Origin: Extensimonas perlucida
Lineage (GTDB): Bacteria; Pseudomonadota; Gammaproteobacteria; Burkholderiales; Burkholderiaceae_C
Assembly (NCBI RefSeq): GCF_007655255.1
Contig: NZ_VMYE01000003.1
Span: 1 to 64,000 of the forward strand
Length of the DNA stretch: 64,000 nt
Direction of reading: 5' to 3'
The notes under the pieces are model-generated. The model saw nothing but the letters and a program-made list of their open reading frames with translations. It did no database searches and was not told where the DNA came from. The position numbers and the translations under genes were made by a program. Shown in pieces: positions 10,501-18,000 of the stretch (its first letter is position 1; each line of letters begins with the position of its first letter).

Positions 10501-10993
10501 CCGGCAAAATGCGCTGCACAAACGGCCCGCCGGTATTGAATTGATAGCTTCTTGTGCCCGTCAGTTCTTCGCCAGAGGCCGATTTGAACCCCGGTCTGAA
10601 GGTGGCCGTGCAGCGCACGCCGGGCGGCAGATCGCGCCCGAAGTCGAACGCCCATTCGCGCTCGTTGTTCCAGTGCCCCGCGCCCTGGGCCGCCGCCGCG
10701 TCGCTGCAGCTCAACTGCAGCGGGGCCGGCGCGGCTGCGTCGCCAAAGGCCACGGCCGGGCGGTCGAACTGCACCACCACCTGGCGCACGCGCGCCACCT
10801 CGCCTTGCGGCACGAAGCTCTTGACCTGCAGCGCCTGCGCGCCCGGCGCCGCCAGCAAGCCCAGTGCGCACAGCCAAAACGCGCGGGCGCGCGCACCGCG
10901 CGGCGCAGCGCCAACCGCGGCGGCAGTGGCGTCTGCACGCCCCGCCTGCGCCGACCTGTCGAAAAAGCAAAAGCGGCGCAGGAAGGCAAGCAT
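4508..10993 (-). CDS. large alpha-2-macroglobulin family protein (YfhM/MagD type)
   Basis: This 2161-residue secreted protein has its signal segment late (about residues 37-55, cleavage near AQA-LQ), so a shorter start is possible. Macroglobulin domains fill the first 1500 residues. The thioester motif CLEQ is present (Cys about 1660), followed by a helical thioester domain and a C-terminal receptor-binding-like domain with DMSWVAITDPIPGG. Family members trap attacking proteases in the periplasm and pair with PBP1C; pbpC follows after 3 bp. It is longer than the E. coli homologue (about 1650 residues). Two oddities are an ATQG repeat tract (about 453-471) and a 55-residue in-frame insert (about 584-639) encoded by a full copy of the 167-bp palindromic repeat. 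No lipobox was seen. Confidence 0.93.
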   Translation of the reverse strand: MLAFLRRFCFFDRSAQAGRADATAAAVGAAPRGARARAFWLCALGLLAAPGAQALQVKSFVPQGEVARVRQVVVQFDRPAVAFGDAAAPAPLQLSCSDAAAAQGAGHWNNEREWAFDFGRDLPPGVRCTATFRPGFKSASGEELTGTRSYQFNTGGPFVQRILPGTYQDVDEEQYFVLQLNGPATAQSVQQHVWCALEGVGERVDVQPVVGKPRAELLHALGLERAAAQQPQQYLTLACKRRLPSGTRMQLVFGAGVATPSGVVNRVEKRFDYRVRAPFEAELRCERENAQAACLPIRPLTLVFNAPVPRKLAAAITLRSATEVRRPTFDEGGAGEGSAQDGSAATRDDLVQRVQFAAPLPPQTHFTLQLPKEFHDAAGRPLRNAASFPLAVATGPLPPLAKFAAAPFGVIERYAEGTPARGEQDKVPALLPVTLRNVEAALRAQDLRVPQPTQGPAQGATQGATQGATQGQAQNRVRTLQPRSDADIIAWYRKVLRYNQFSVPRSQAQRDVRGPLPPVLDRDDAQRVQTRMLSLLDGQRGVRELELPRPAKSALRPFEVVGIPLAPGFHVVEIASSVLGGGLPGARRTLGVESENAPQRGQFLSDSPPHSGAMGQEDGKKWAAAAHSQPPIPESGGLLDARYGAQRRMVVRTSALVTNLGVHFKLGRDNALAWVTALDKGQPVAGAQVRVSDCQGRALATARTDAQGVARLTGLSPEPPSCHRRGDEADEDDDSYEGGEGSASGYFVSARVQDAAGGGEDMAFVWSGWQRGIEPWRFGVPTSSDAQPDLRAHTVFDRTLLRAGETVSMKHLLRTQTRAGFGLPERNPDTLVITHLGSGQQYQQPLTWYRTATGGRSALSSFQIPPAAKLGRYAVELRSSAANGRTLEAGQFRVEEFRLPVFAGQIAPVPSPPLVRPRTLPVAVQLHYVAGGPAAQLPLRVSALLRDKAVQFGAYEAFSFRPPRPRAAHAGVDADAADLADEGMEGVDDDGGSSGSLPQARVVADKLPLTLDAQGAGKLTLEKLPALRAPQELLLEASYADPNGELQTLRSTHALWPARVLAGIKAEGWVSARQKLPLQALALGLDGKPQAGVLLQVQAILHTTTSTRKRLVGGFYSYDNRRESKDLGTVCSGKSDARGLLLCAPLLEQAGEVELVATATDREGNTSEAATSVWITRHGELWFGGTDHDRMDVLPEKKSYQPGETARFQVRMPFREATALVSVEREGVLQTQVLQLSGKDPTVRLQVRPEWGPNVYVSVLALRGRLYEVPWYSFFTWGYRSPRAWWHAFWSQGREYQAPSALVDLSKPSFRLGMAEIQVGARAHQLQVQVQADKASYPVRGKAQVRIAATLPDGRPAAHAEVAVAAVDRALLELMPNTSWNLLDAMLQRRSWGVQTATAQMEIVGRRHYGKKAAPAGGDGGGHSSTRELFDTLLLWQPAVQLDAQGQATLTVPLNDALSTFEVVAVADAGTGLFGTGSTRIRSAQDLQIISGLPPLVRAGDQFRAQLTLRNTTARAMQVEVTPRATLLMLDKQTVAIPAGAAREIAWNVTAPAALASLRAGALLWEVAARDRISGAQDALKLSQRVLPAVPLAVQQATLVQLGGSLQTWQTEVAPPAGALADPANPAGARRGGVELALVPRLAEGLPGVRAWFADYPFVCLEQKVSKAVGMRDGRLWQTVLAQLPSYLDDDGLANYFPPQSGSANRGSDTLTAYLLAATHEAAGLDPVFALPDAVRAPLERGLIAFVEGRIERNFWSPRKDLDMRKLAAIEALSRYGKAQARMLESVRIAPNEWPTHSVIDWLNILRRVPELPQRAQRLSEATQILKARLAYQGSKLVFSSEQDDYWWWLMQNGDVNAARLLLAVLNDPAWQADLGRLANGFIARQQGGAWHTTTANLWGGLALEKFSARFESAPVSGHTRAMLGPRTASVDWARVARATPGDAAGTPHQPSPAGARAQLGAPAAPEGLKNNRMFLPWGKAEGPQRLSVVHQGTGRPWLTLRALAAVERTAPFSAGYTIRKTVTPIDLAHKALPAGRYTRGDVLRVTLEITSTADMSWVAITDPIPGGASILGSGLGRDSEMLTQGEKRSGPGWPAFEERSFEAFRSYYEYLPKGTVKLEYTLRLHNVGDFALPPTRAEALYAPEMFGELPNPRLRVEAAR
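9077..9243 (+). repeat. 167-bp palindromic repeat, copy 3 (inside alpha-2-macroglobulin gene)
   Basis: This is a complete copy within coding sequence. The left arm is TAGGAGCCCGCCGGAC and the right arm GTCCGGCGGGCTCCTG. Relative to the other copies both arms changed TGTCGG to CGCCGG and CCGACA to CCGGCG, so the ends still pair. Read on the minus strand it is open and adds residues from about TLGVESENAPQ to IPESGGLLD. If one TA is a target duplication the net insertion is 165 bp, or 55 codons. Confidence 0.92.
9580..9640 (-). repeat. 12-bp tandem repeat coding (ATQG)n
   Basis: The unit CGCCCCCTGCGT is repeated about four times, with a variant CGCCGGCCCTTG unit. It encodes ATQGATQGATQG-like residues in the alpha-2-macroglobulin protein. 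Like the PQG tract in pbpC it preserves frame. Confidence 0.8.
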
Positions 10994-11002
10994 GGCTAGC
11001 CC

Positions 11003-12496
11003 TTACATACCAAGCCGCGCGCGATGTCGGGCGATTTGCGCGCGCACCTGCGCGGGCGCGGTGCCGCCCAGCGTGTTGCGCGCGTTCAGCGAGCCGCGCA
11101 GGCTCAGCACCTCATAGACGTCGGGGCCGATCGCGGGGTGAAAGCCCTGCAGCACCTCGAGCGGCAGCGCGGCCAGGTCGAGCTGGCGTGCCATCGCCTC
11201 CTTGACGGCATGCGCCACGGTTTCGTGCGCGTCGCGAAACGGCAGGCCTTTTTTGACCAGGTAGTCGGCCAGGTCGGTCGCCGTGGCGTAGCCGCGCAGC
11301 GCCGCCTGCTCCATGGCCTGCGCGTTGACGCGGATGCCGCCGCTGCGGGCGCCCGTGGCCGGGTCGGTCTGGCCGCCCACCATCTCGGCGAAGATGCGCA
11401 GCGTGTCCTTGAGCGTGTCAACGGTGTCGAACAGCGGCTCCTTGTCTTCCTGGTTGTCCTTGTTGTAGGCGAGCGGCTGGCCCTTCATGAGCGTGACCAG
11501 GCCCATCAGGTGCCCCACCACGCGCCCCGTCTTGCCGCGTGCGAGCTCGGGCACGTCGGGGTTCTTCTTCTGCGGCATGATGGAGCTGCCCGTGGTGAAG
11601 CGGTCGGCAATCTGGATGAAGCCGAAGTTCTGGCTCATCCAGAGGATCAGCTCCTCGCTCAGGCGGCTGATGTGCACCATGCACAGGCTCGCGGCGGCGC
11701 TGAATTCGATGGCAAAGTCGCGGTCGCTCACGGCGTCCAGGCTGTTTTGGCACACGCAGGGGCGGCCCTGCGCATCCACCATGCCCAGCGTGCGCGCCAC
11801 GCGCTCGCGGTCTAGCGGGTAGCTCGTGCCCGCGAGCGCCGCCGCGCCCAGCGGCAGGCAGTTGACGCGCCGGCGCACGTCCTGCATGCGCTCGGCGTCG
11901 CGCGCGAACATCTCCACATAAGCGAGCATGTGGTGCGCAAAGCTCACGGGCTGGGCCACCTGCAGGTGCGTGAAGCCGGGCAGGATCACTTCGACATGCG
12001 GCTCGGCCACGGCCAGCAGCGCGCGCTGCAGCTCGGCGAGCAGGCCGAGGATCAGGTCGATCTCGCCGCGTAGCCACAGGCGCACGTCGGTGGCCACCTG
12101 GTCGTTGCGGCTGCGGCCCGTGTGCAGGCGCTTGCCCGCGTCGCCCACGAGCTGCGTGAGGCGCGCCTCGATGTTCAGGTGCACGTCTTCGAGCTCGAGC
12201 TTCCACGCAAAGCTGCCGGATTCGATCTCGGCGCGGATCTGCGCCATGCCGCGCTCGATGTCGGCCAGGTCTTGCGCGCTCAGGATGCCCTGCGCGGCGA
12301 GCATTTCGGCGTGCGCGAGGCTACCCTGGATGTCGGCCTGCCACAGGCGCTGGTCGAAAAACACGCTGGCCGTATAGCGCTGCACCAGCTCGCTCATGGG
12401 CTCGGAAAACAGCGCCGACCACGCCTGCGCCTTGGTGTCGAGCTGGTTCGCAGAGGCGGGCGCGGGGGAAGAATGGGGACTGGGGGACGTGGGCAT
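11003..12496 (-). CDS. argH: argininosuccinate lyase
   Basis: This enzyme splits argininosuccinate to arginine and fumarate, the last step of arginine synthesis, in the cytoplasm as a tetramer. The fumarase/lyase superfamily signature [12 protein letters not shown] and the HTGRSRNDQ segment are both present. I chose the ATG at 12496 ([10 protein letters not shown], 497 residues) over an in-frame TTG at 12526. The first 25 or so residues are a Ser/Pro-rich extension compared with typical ArgH of about 460 residues. The gene ends 9 bp before the alpha-2-macroglobulin start, so argH, that gene and pbpC could be cotranscribed. It is divergent from the sensor kinase at 12662. Confidence 0.97.
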   Translation of the reverse strand: MPTSPSPHSSPAPASANQLDTKAQAWSALFSEPMSELVQRYTASVFFDQRLWQADIQGSLAHAEMLAAQGILSAQDLADIERGMAQIRAEIESGSFAWKLELEDVHLNIEARLTQLVGDAGKRLHTGRSRNDQVATDVRLWLRGEIDLILGLLAELQRALLAVAEPHVEVILPGFTHLQVAQPVSFAHHMLAYVEMFARDAERMQDVRRRVNCLPLGAAALAGTSYPLDRERVARTLGMVDAQGRPCVCQNSLDAVSDRDFAIEFSAAASLCMVHISRLSEELILWMSQNFGFIQIADRFTTGSSIMPQKKNPDVPELARGKTGRVVGHLMGLVTLMKGQPLAYNKDNQEDKEPLFDTVDTLKDTLRIFAEMVGGQTDPATGARSGGIRVNAQAMEQAALRGYATATDLADYLVKKGLPFRDAHETVAHAVKEAMARQLDLAALPLEVLQGFHPAIGPDVYEVLSLRGSLNARNTLGGTAPAQVRAQIARHRARLGM

Positions 12497-12597
12497 GGGG
12501 AGGCAATAATCCGTTGAATGACACAACCGGCGCCGCCGGATGCCGCAAGTGCGAGAGCCGCAAATGCCAGAGCCGCAGATTTTATCGACGCCGCAAA

Positions 12598-12640
12598 ATG
12601 CTCCTGTATCGGGAGCTGCTTACGCTGACGTAACAGTCAC
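12598..12640 (+). repeat. short dispersed repeat copy between argH and kinase
   Basis: The stretch reads TGCTCCTGTATCGGGAGCTG then CTTACGC, and matches the copy at 20627-20690 (TGCTCCTATAAAAGAAGCTG then CTTACGC). It lies just upstream of the kinase start and in the divergent promoter region. Confidence 0.6.
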
Positions 12641-12661
12641 AAACGCATAAAAAACCTCGAA

Positions 12662-13873
12662 ATGCCAGGCCCACCAGCAAACCCACCCGCAACTGCGCGC
12701 GGCAAATCGGCCCATGCGGCCGTGCTGGTCTTCGACGCCTGCGAAGTCGGCCTGGTGCTGCGCGCCGTGCTTTTCGTCGAAACCGTGCTCGGCGTGGGCG
12801 CGCTGTTTGGCGCGGGCAGCGCGCGCGAGTGGCTGCTGCGCCTGATGCTGCTCACCGGCGGCGCGCTGCCGGCCACGCTGGCCTGGCTGCTCACGGCCTG
12901 CAGCCTCAAGAAAACGCTGCAGCGCCTGGCCACCGCCGGGCAATACGCTGCGGGCGTGCTGCTGGGCGCGCTCGCGGGCCTGATGGCCTGCGCCATGCTG
13001 GCGCTGGCTGGCGTGGCCGGCGGGGGCACGGCGCCGCCCTGGCTCGCGAGCGCGGCCAGCGGCGCGCTGCTTGCGGCGCTGCTCGTCACGGCGCTCGTGC
13101 TGCGCGCCCGCGGGCGCACGCCGGCCGCCACGGCGGCGCGCCTGGCCGAGCTGCAGGCGCGCATCCGCCCGCACTTTCTGTTCAACACGCTCAACAGCGC
13201 CATCGCCCTGGTGCGCGCCGAACCGGCCAAAGCCGAGACGCTGCTCGAAGACCTGAGCGAGCTGTTTCGCCACGCGCTCGCCGAGCAGGGCGAATCGGTC
13301 ACGCTGGCCGAGGAGCTGCGGCTGGCGCGCCACTACCTCGACGTGGAGGCCGTGCGCTTCGGCCCGCGCCTGCAGGTGCAATGGCAGCTGGACCCGCGTG
13401 CCGACGCCGCACGCCTGCCACCCCTGCTGCTGCAACCGCTGGTCGAAAACGCCATCCAGCACGGCGTGGAGCCCAGCCCACGCGGCGGCAAGCTGCGCAT
13501 ACAAACCGAGCTGCGCGGCAGCCGCGTGCGCGTGCGCATCACCAACACCCTGCCCGCGCCCGCCAGCGCACCGCCTGCAGCGCCCCCCGCCGCGCAGCGC
13601 CGCGGCCACGGCATGGCCCTGGCCAACGTGCGCGCACGCCTCGCGCTGCTGCATGACCTGCAGGCGAGCTTCAGCGCCGGCGTGCAGGACGGCCTGTACG
13701 AGGTCTGCATCACCCTGCCCGCGCCACGGCAGCCGCTACGGCAGCCACGGCCAGCACCGCGCCGGGCGCAAACGCACGCGCCCACGCCCACGCCCACGCC
13801 CACGCCCACGCCCACGCCCGAAGCCACCCCGCCGCCATCCAACGAGCAGTCCCATGCACATCCTGATCGTTGA
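12662..13873 (+). CDS. LytS/AlgZ-type membrane sensor histidine kinase
   Basis: This 403-residue kinase has about four hydrophobic segments in residues 30-145, then a His_kinase domain with the phosphorylation motif RPHFLFNTLNS (His about 174), and an ATPase domain with LQPLVENAIQHG and GHGMALANVRARL. Partners in this family phosphorylate a LytTR response regulator, which is the next gene and overlaps this one by 20 bp. The C-terminus is a TPTPTP tail from a 6-bp DNA repeat just before the overlap. The family controls polysaccharide, motility or cell-envelope genes. The target here cannot be told from sequence. Confidence 0.9.
   Translation: MPGPPANPPATARGKSAHAAVLVFDACEVGLVLRAVLFVETVLGVGALFGAGSAREWLLRLMLLTGGALPATLAWLLTACSLKKTLQRLATAGQYAAGVLLGALAGLMACAMLALAGVAGGGTAPPWLASAASGALLAALLVTALVLRARGRTPAATAARLAELQARIRPHFLFNTLNSAIALVRAEPAKAETLLEDLSELFRHALAEQGESVTLAEELRLARHYLDVEAVRFGPRLQVQWQLDPRADAARLPPLLLQPLVENAIQHGVEPSPRGGKLRIQTELRGSRVRVRITNTLPAPASAPPAAPPAAQRRGHGMALANVRARLALLHDLQASFSAGVQDGLYEVCITLPAPRQPLRQPRPAPRRAQTHAPTPTPTPTPTPTPEATPPPSNEQSHAHPDR
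13779..13818 (+). repeat. 6-bp tandem repeat coding (TP)n
   Basis: About six to seven units of CCCACG encode alternating Thr-Pro at the C-terminus of the kinase, directly before the start codon of the response regulator. Contraction or expansion would keep frame. Confidence 0.85.
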
Positions 13874-14618
13874 CGACGAAGCCCTGGCGCGCAGCCGCCT
13901 GCGCACTCTGCTGACCGACTGCGGCGAAAGCGGTGCAGGCCACTGCAGCGCCCACACCGTGGCCGAGGCCGAGAGCGCCGCGCAGGCGCTGGCCCTGCTG
14001 CAGCCCACGGGCGGGCGCGGCTTCGACCTGGTGCTGCTCGACATCCACATGCCGGGCTTGGACGGCCTGCAGCTTGCGCAACGCCTCAAGGCACTGCCCC
14101 ACCCGCCCGCGCTCGTGTTCGTGACCGCGCACCCCGACCATGCACTCAGCGCCTTCGAACTCGACGCCGTGGACTACCTCACCAAGCCCGTGCGACGCGA
14201 GCGCCTGCAGCAAGCGCTGGCCAAGGCGCAGCGCCTCGCGGGCCAGTCCACCACCACCCCGCCCACCGCCAGCACCGGCGAAACCCTGCTGCTGCAGGAC
14301 CGCGGCCGCACCGAGCGCCTGCCGCTGGCCGAGGTGCTGTATTTCAAGGCCGAGCAAAAGTACGTCACGGTGCGCACCAGCACGCGCAGTTACGTGCTCG
14401 ACGGCGCCCTGAGCGAGCTCGAGCGCAAGTACCCCACGCAGTTCCTGCGCATCCACCGCAACGCCTTGGTCGCCCGCCGCGCCATCCGCGCGCTGGAAAA
14501 GCATTTCGACCCCCAAGAAGGCGAAGGCTGGGCCGTGCGCCTGCAGGGCCTCGTCGAGCCACTGGCCGTCTCACGCCGCCAGCTGGCGGCGGTGCGCGCG
14601 GAGCTGGAGGGCGGGTGA
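13854..14618 (+). CDS. LytTR-family response regulator (AlgR/LytR type)
   Basis: This is a 254-residue regulator. The receiver domain begins MHILIVDDEALARSRL, with phospho-acceptor Asp in LVLLDIHMPGLDGL (about residue 63), and Thr and Lys in FVTAHPDHAL and DYLTKPV. A LytTR DNA-binding domain (about 150-250) has EVLYFKAEQKYVTV and FLRIHRNALV. The ATG at 13854 lies inside the end of the kinase gene, giving translational coupling. It is expected to bind direct repeats upstream of its targets when phosphorylated by the kinase. Confidence 0.94.
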   Translation: MHILIVDDEALARSRLRTLLTDCGESGAGHCSAHTVAEAESAAQALALLQPTGGRGFDLVLLDIHMPGLDGLQLAQRLKALPHPPALVFVTAHPDHALSAFELDAVDYLTKPVRRERLQQALAKAQRLAGQSTTTPPTASTGETLLLQDRGRTERLPLAEVLYFKAEQKYVTVRTSTRSYVLDGALSELERKYPTQFLRIHRNALVARRAIRALEKHFDPQEGEGWAVRLQGLVEPLAVSRRQLAAVRAELEGG

Positions 14619-14643
14619 GAGCAGGTAGGTGGCGGGAAAAAAC

Positions 14644-15486
14644 TCAATGCACATGCACCCCGGCGCTCACCAGCGTCACGAGCGCCATGCCGGCGAGCAG
14701 CCAGAACACCTGGCCTGCGGTCTGGCGCAGCGTGAGGTGTTTTTGCAGCTGCGGGATCAGGTCGGCGAGCGCGACGTAGATGAAGCTGCTCGACGCCACC
14801 GCCAGAAAGTACGGCAGGCCATCCTGCAAGCGATCGACCAAAAAATAGCCCACGACGCCGCCCAGCGCGGTCACGGCGCCCGCGAGCGACACCTTGAGCA
14901 GCGCCACGGAGCGGCTTGCGCTCGACTGGCCCAGCACCACCAGGTCGCCCATGTGGTGCGGCACCTCGTGCGCGAGCACCGACAGCGCCGCGATGACGCC
15001 CAGGCGCAGGTCGGCCACGAAGGCCGAGGCGATCAACATGCCGTCGCCGAAGCAGTGCACGCTGTCGCCCGTGAGCACCGCCCAGCCGCCCGCGGCACGC
15101 CCGCCGTGGCCCGCCTCGTGCGCCTGCGCGTGCGCAGGGTCGTGGGTATGGTCGTGCCCGTGCGCCTGCGGCTGGCCGTGCGCGTGCGCGAGGCCGTGCT
15201 CGTGCCCGTGGTGCCAGAGCTCGGCCTTGTCGAGCAAAAAGAAAAACACCACGCCCACGAGCAGCGTGGCAAAGAGCGCGTGCGCGTCGGCCTGGCTCTC
15301 GAAGGCTTCGGGCAACAGGTGCATGAACGCTGTCGCCAGCAGCCCGCCCGCAGCCAGGCTCAGCAAATTCTGCGGCCCCGCCCCGCCCTGCCCCGCGCCC
15401 CGCCCCGCGCGCAGCAGCAGCGCCGCGAGCCACACACTGCCTATGCCTGCCACGAGGGTGGCGGCGATGGTTGCTATCAATACCAT
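14644..15486 (-). CDS. ZIP family metal transporter
   Basis: This 280-residue inner-membrane protein has about eight membrane helices. The central cytoplasmic loop is very rich in histidine (HGHEHGLAHAHG, HGHDHTHD), and the conserved helix HEVPHHMGDLVVL carries the metal-binding HExxH-like motif of ZIP transporters. It likely imports zinc or another divalent metal. I placed the start at ATG 15486 (MVLIATIAATLV), because upstream residues do not look like ZIP. That start lies in a copy of the short dispersed repeat. It is a single gene facing the lytTR gene convergently. Confidence 0.9.
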   Translation of the reverse strand: MVLIATIAATLVAGIGSVWLAALLLRAGRGAGQGGAGPQNLLSLAAGGLLATAFMHLLPEAFESQADAHALFATLLVGVVFFFLLDKAELWHHGHEHGLAHAHGQPQAHGHDHTHDPAHAQAHEAGHGGRAAGGWAVLTGDSVHCFGDGMLIASAFVADLRLGVIAALSVLAHEVPHHMGDLVVLGQSSASRSVALLKVSLAGAVTALGGVVGYFLVDRLQDGLPYFLAVASSSFIYVALADLIPQLQKHLTLRQTAGQVFWLLAGMALVTLVSAGVHVH

Positions 15487-15506
15487 TGCTGCTTGTGCTT
15501 TCTGTA
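15468..15506 (+). repeat. short dispersed repeat at ZIP gene start
   Basis: The stretch reads GCTATCAATACCATTGCTGC then TTGTGCTTTCTG, a diverged form of the ATTGATAGCTGCTTGCGCTT family. It overlaps the chosen ATG of the ZIP transporter. Confidence 0.4.
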
Positions 15507-15661
15507 TCTTGGTTACGTACCGATTTTGACCAACATTTGGACGCCAGCCATTGGCCCAACCCATGTTAGCAAGCATGTCAAGCAAACACGACTTACGCAA
15601 ATGGGGGTTAAGGCGTTCGCCCCGGGCAAAACACCTCGCTGCATCCTTGTTTGCGTAAGTC

Positions 15662-15828
15662 TAGGAGCCTGTCGGACTTTGGGCGTCGAAAGCGAGAATG
15701 CGCCCCAGCGAGACCAGTTTTTGCCGGATTCGCCGCCCCATAGTGGTGCTATGGGGCAAGAAGACGGTAAAAAATGGGCCGCTGCGGCGCATTCGCAGCC
15801 GACGATTCCAAAATCCGACAGGCTCCTA
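15662..15828 (-). repeat. 167-bp palindromic repeat, copy 4
   Basis: This copy is in the opposite orientation to copies 1-3 (GGGCGTCGAAAGCGAG follows the left end). Ends are TAGGAGCCTGTCGGAC and ATCCGACAGGCTCCTA. It is followed at once by TAGGAGCCTGGCCGC, which may be the stub of another copy. It sits between the ZIP promoter and the 3' end of the GntR gene. The remaining part of 15487-15880 shows nothing else. Confidence 0.92.
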
Positions 15829-15880
15829 GGAGCCTGGCCGCAAAAGGCCCAGCGCACCTGCTCTCTTCGTCCGCGCTCAG

Positions 15881-16690
15881 CTACCTCCCCGCCAGCTGCA
15901 GCCGCAAACTCATGCGGTACGAAAAGCGATCCGCCGGGTGCAGGTTGACGGCCACCTCGATGGGGCGGCCCTGCGGGCCGAGGTAGCGGCGCGTGACGAG
16001 CAGGCCCGCCGAGCCGGGCTCGACCTGCAGGCGCGCGGCGGCGGCGGCGTCGAGCGTGACGGCGTCGATCTCCTGCGCGACTTCGTGGATGCGCACGCCC
16101 CACTGGCTTTCGATCAGCGTGTGCACGGGCACTTTTTGCGTGCCTATGAGCGTGCGGATGCTGCTGTAGGCGGCGTGGATGTAGATCTGCGTGAAGGCGA
16201 TGGGCAGCGGGTTGTCGCCCGCATAGCGGTAGCCCGTGACCTTGAGCCAGCGCTGGCCCGGCGCGCATTGCAGCAGCTGCGCGAGCGCCGCGTCGGCGAT
16301 CACGTCTTCGGCCTCGGTGGTCACGAGGCGCGTGTCCTCGGCGTATTGCTGCAAGTCAACCAGCGTGGCCGTCGATTGCACGTAGCGGCCTTCGGCGCGG
16401 CTGGCCTTGACCTGCGTGCCCACGCCGCGCTGGCGCAACACCAGGCCGCGCTCCTGCAGCTGGCGCACGGCTTCGCGCACGGTGTGGCGGCTCACGCCGA
16501 ACTGCGCGCACAGCTCCATTTCGGTGGGCAAGTGGCTGCCCACGGGGTAGCGGCCCGACTGGATGTCGGCCATCAGGCGCTGCGCCACGAGCAGGTACTG
16601 CGGCGGGCTCGCGAGCAGCGGCGCGGGCGCGGCGTCTGCGGCGGGCGCTGCGTTTTCGGTAGCGGCGTCGGGCGGGGGGAGAATGGTCAT
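15881..16690 (-). CDS. GntR family transcriptional regulator, HutC/UTRA type
   Basis: This 269-residue protein has a winged-helix domain (about residues 30-100, with LPTEMELCAQFGVSRHTVREAV) and a UTRA effector-binding domain (about 115-265, with the GYRYAGDNPLPIAFTQIYI segment). Such regulators repress catabolic operons until a small-molecule ligand binds. It is the last gene of the minus-strand set that starts at 22377, 119 bp after the CoA-transferase, and is the best candidate to control that set. A palindromic operator-like site lies at 22413-22435. Confidence 0.92.
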   Translation of the reverse strand: MTILPPPDAATENAAPAADAAPAPLLASPPQYLLVAQRLMADIQSGRYPVGSHLPTEMELCAQFGVSRHTVREAVRQLQERGLVLRQRGVGTQVKASRAEGRYVQSTATLVDLQQYAEDTRLVTTEAEDVIADAALAQLLQCAPGQRWLKVTGYRYAGDNPLPIAFTQIYIHAAYSSIRTLIGTQKVPVHTLIESQWGVRIHEVAQEIDAVTLDAAAAARLQVEPGSAGLLVTRRYLGPQGRPIEVAVNLHPADRFSYRMSLRLQLAGR

Positions 16691-16809
16691 GCGCGGTTTC
16701 GGCGTGGCGGGCGTGGCGGGCGTGGCGGCTTCGCGAACAGTCGCGGCGTTACGGACGCGATCCTATCCGCTTGCGCCGGCGCAGCGGCTGGCGCCGCCGC
16801 TCGCAGCGC

Positions 16810-18000
16810 TCACACCGCCCCTTTTTCTTCGAGCTGCGCGATGCGCTGCGCGTCGTAGCCGAGCTCGGCGAGCAGCGCCTGCGTGTGCTCGCCCAGCGTG
16901 GGCGCGATGCCGACCAGCGGCGCCTCGCCAGGGCAGCGGATCGGCGAGGCCACGGTGCGTATGCTGCCGCGCGCGGGGTGCGGCGCTTCGAGGATCAGGC
17001 CCTGCTCGTGCGCGAAGGGGTTGTCCAGCGCCTGCGCCACGTCATAGACCGGCGCGGCGGGTACCTTGCCGGCAAAGCGTGCGAGCCACTGTTCGGTGCT
17101 GGCCGTGCCAAGCACCGCGTCGAGCGCCTCGGTGAGCTGTTCGCGGTGCGCGAGCCGCGCCGCGAAGTTGGCGTAATCGGGGTGCGCGGCCCAGTCGGGG
17201 CGGTCGATGGCGGCGCACAGCGCGGGCCAGAACTTCTCTTTGTTGCACATGATGAAGATCCAACCGTCCTGCGTGCGGTAGAGCTGGCTGGGCGTGAGCG
17301 AGGGGTGGGCCGAGCGCGGCGCGCGTCCGACCTTGTGGCCCTCGTTCAGATACCAGGCAGCGACGTAGTTGAGGTTGCCCATGGCCACGTCGAACAGGCT
17401 CACGTCGATGTCGCGCCCGCGGCCCGTGCTGCGCGCTTCGATGATGCCCGCGAGCAGGCCCGTGACGGCCGTCACACCCGTCATCATGTCGATGATCGAG
17501 AGACCAAAACGCGCGGGCGGCCCGTCGGGCTCGCCCGTCACCGACAGGTAGCCGGCTTCGGCCTGCATCAGGTAGTCGTAGCCCGGCCAGGCGGTGCGCG
17601 AGCCCGTGCGCCCGTAGGCCGAGAGGTGCGCACAGACGATGCGCGGGTTGTAGGGCGCGAGCTGCGCGTAGGTCAGCCCGAGCTTTTGCGGCAGGTCGCC
17701 GCGCAGGTTGTCGAACACTGCGTCGGCGCTGCGCACGAGGTCGGCGAGCACGCTGCGCGCCTCGTCCTGCTTGAGGTTGAGCGTGAGGCTTTTCTTGTTG
17801 CGGTTGAAGGCTTCGTGGAAGTGGCTGTCGCCCGGCCCGAAGTAAAACGGCCCGACCAGGCGGCCCACGTCGCCGCCGTCGCTGGGGTTTTCGATTTTGA
17901 TCACTTCGGCGCCGAGGTCGGCCAGGTGCAGGGTGCCGAACGGGCCCGCGCCGTACTGCTCGAACGAGAGGATGCGCACTCCGCGCAGGGGCAGGCTCAT
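16810..18000 (-). CDS. class III (CaiB/BaiF family) CoA-transferase
   Basis: This 396-residue enzyme moves CoA between carboxylic acids. The N-terminus LRGVRILSFEQYGAGPFGTL and the LADLGAEVIKIENPSDGGD segment with its catalytic Asp region (FNRNKKSLTLNLK, SLFDVAMGN) are typical. The ATG overlaps the stop of the upstream acyl-CoA dehydrogenase by 4 bp (ATGA), so the two are translationally coupled. In context it should activate the organic acid degraded by this cluster, such as a substituted dicarboxylate. The substrate is not evident. Confidence 0.93.
   Translation of the reverse strand: MSLPLRGVRILSFEQYGAGPFGTLHLADLGAEVIKIENPSDGGDVGRLVGPFYFGPGDSHFHEAFNRNKKSLTLNLKQDEARSVLADLVRSADAVFDNLRGDLPQKLGLTYAQLAPYNPRIVCAHLSAYGRTGSRTAWPGYDYLMQAEAGYLSVTGEPDGPPARFGLSIIDMMTGVTAVTGLLAGIIEARSTGRGRDIDVSLFDVAMGNLNYVAAWYLNEGHKVGRAPRSAHPSLTPSQLYRTQDGWIFIMCNKEKFWPALCAAIDRPDWAAHPDYANFAARLAHREQLTEALDAVLGTASTEQWLARFAGKVPAAPVYDVAQALDNPFAHEQGLILEAPHPARGSIRTVASPIRCPGEAPLVGIAPTLGEHTQALLAELGYDAQRIAQLEEKGAV

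Noticed and set aside
15662-15828. Small protein genes inside the 167-bp repeats
   Set aside because: Open frames occur in several readings and both strands of every copy, as expected for a GC-rich palindrome, without consistent start sites.
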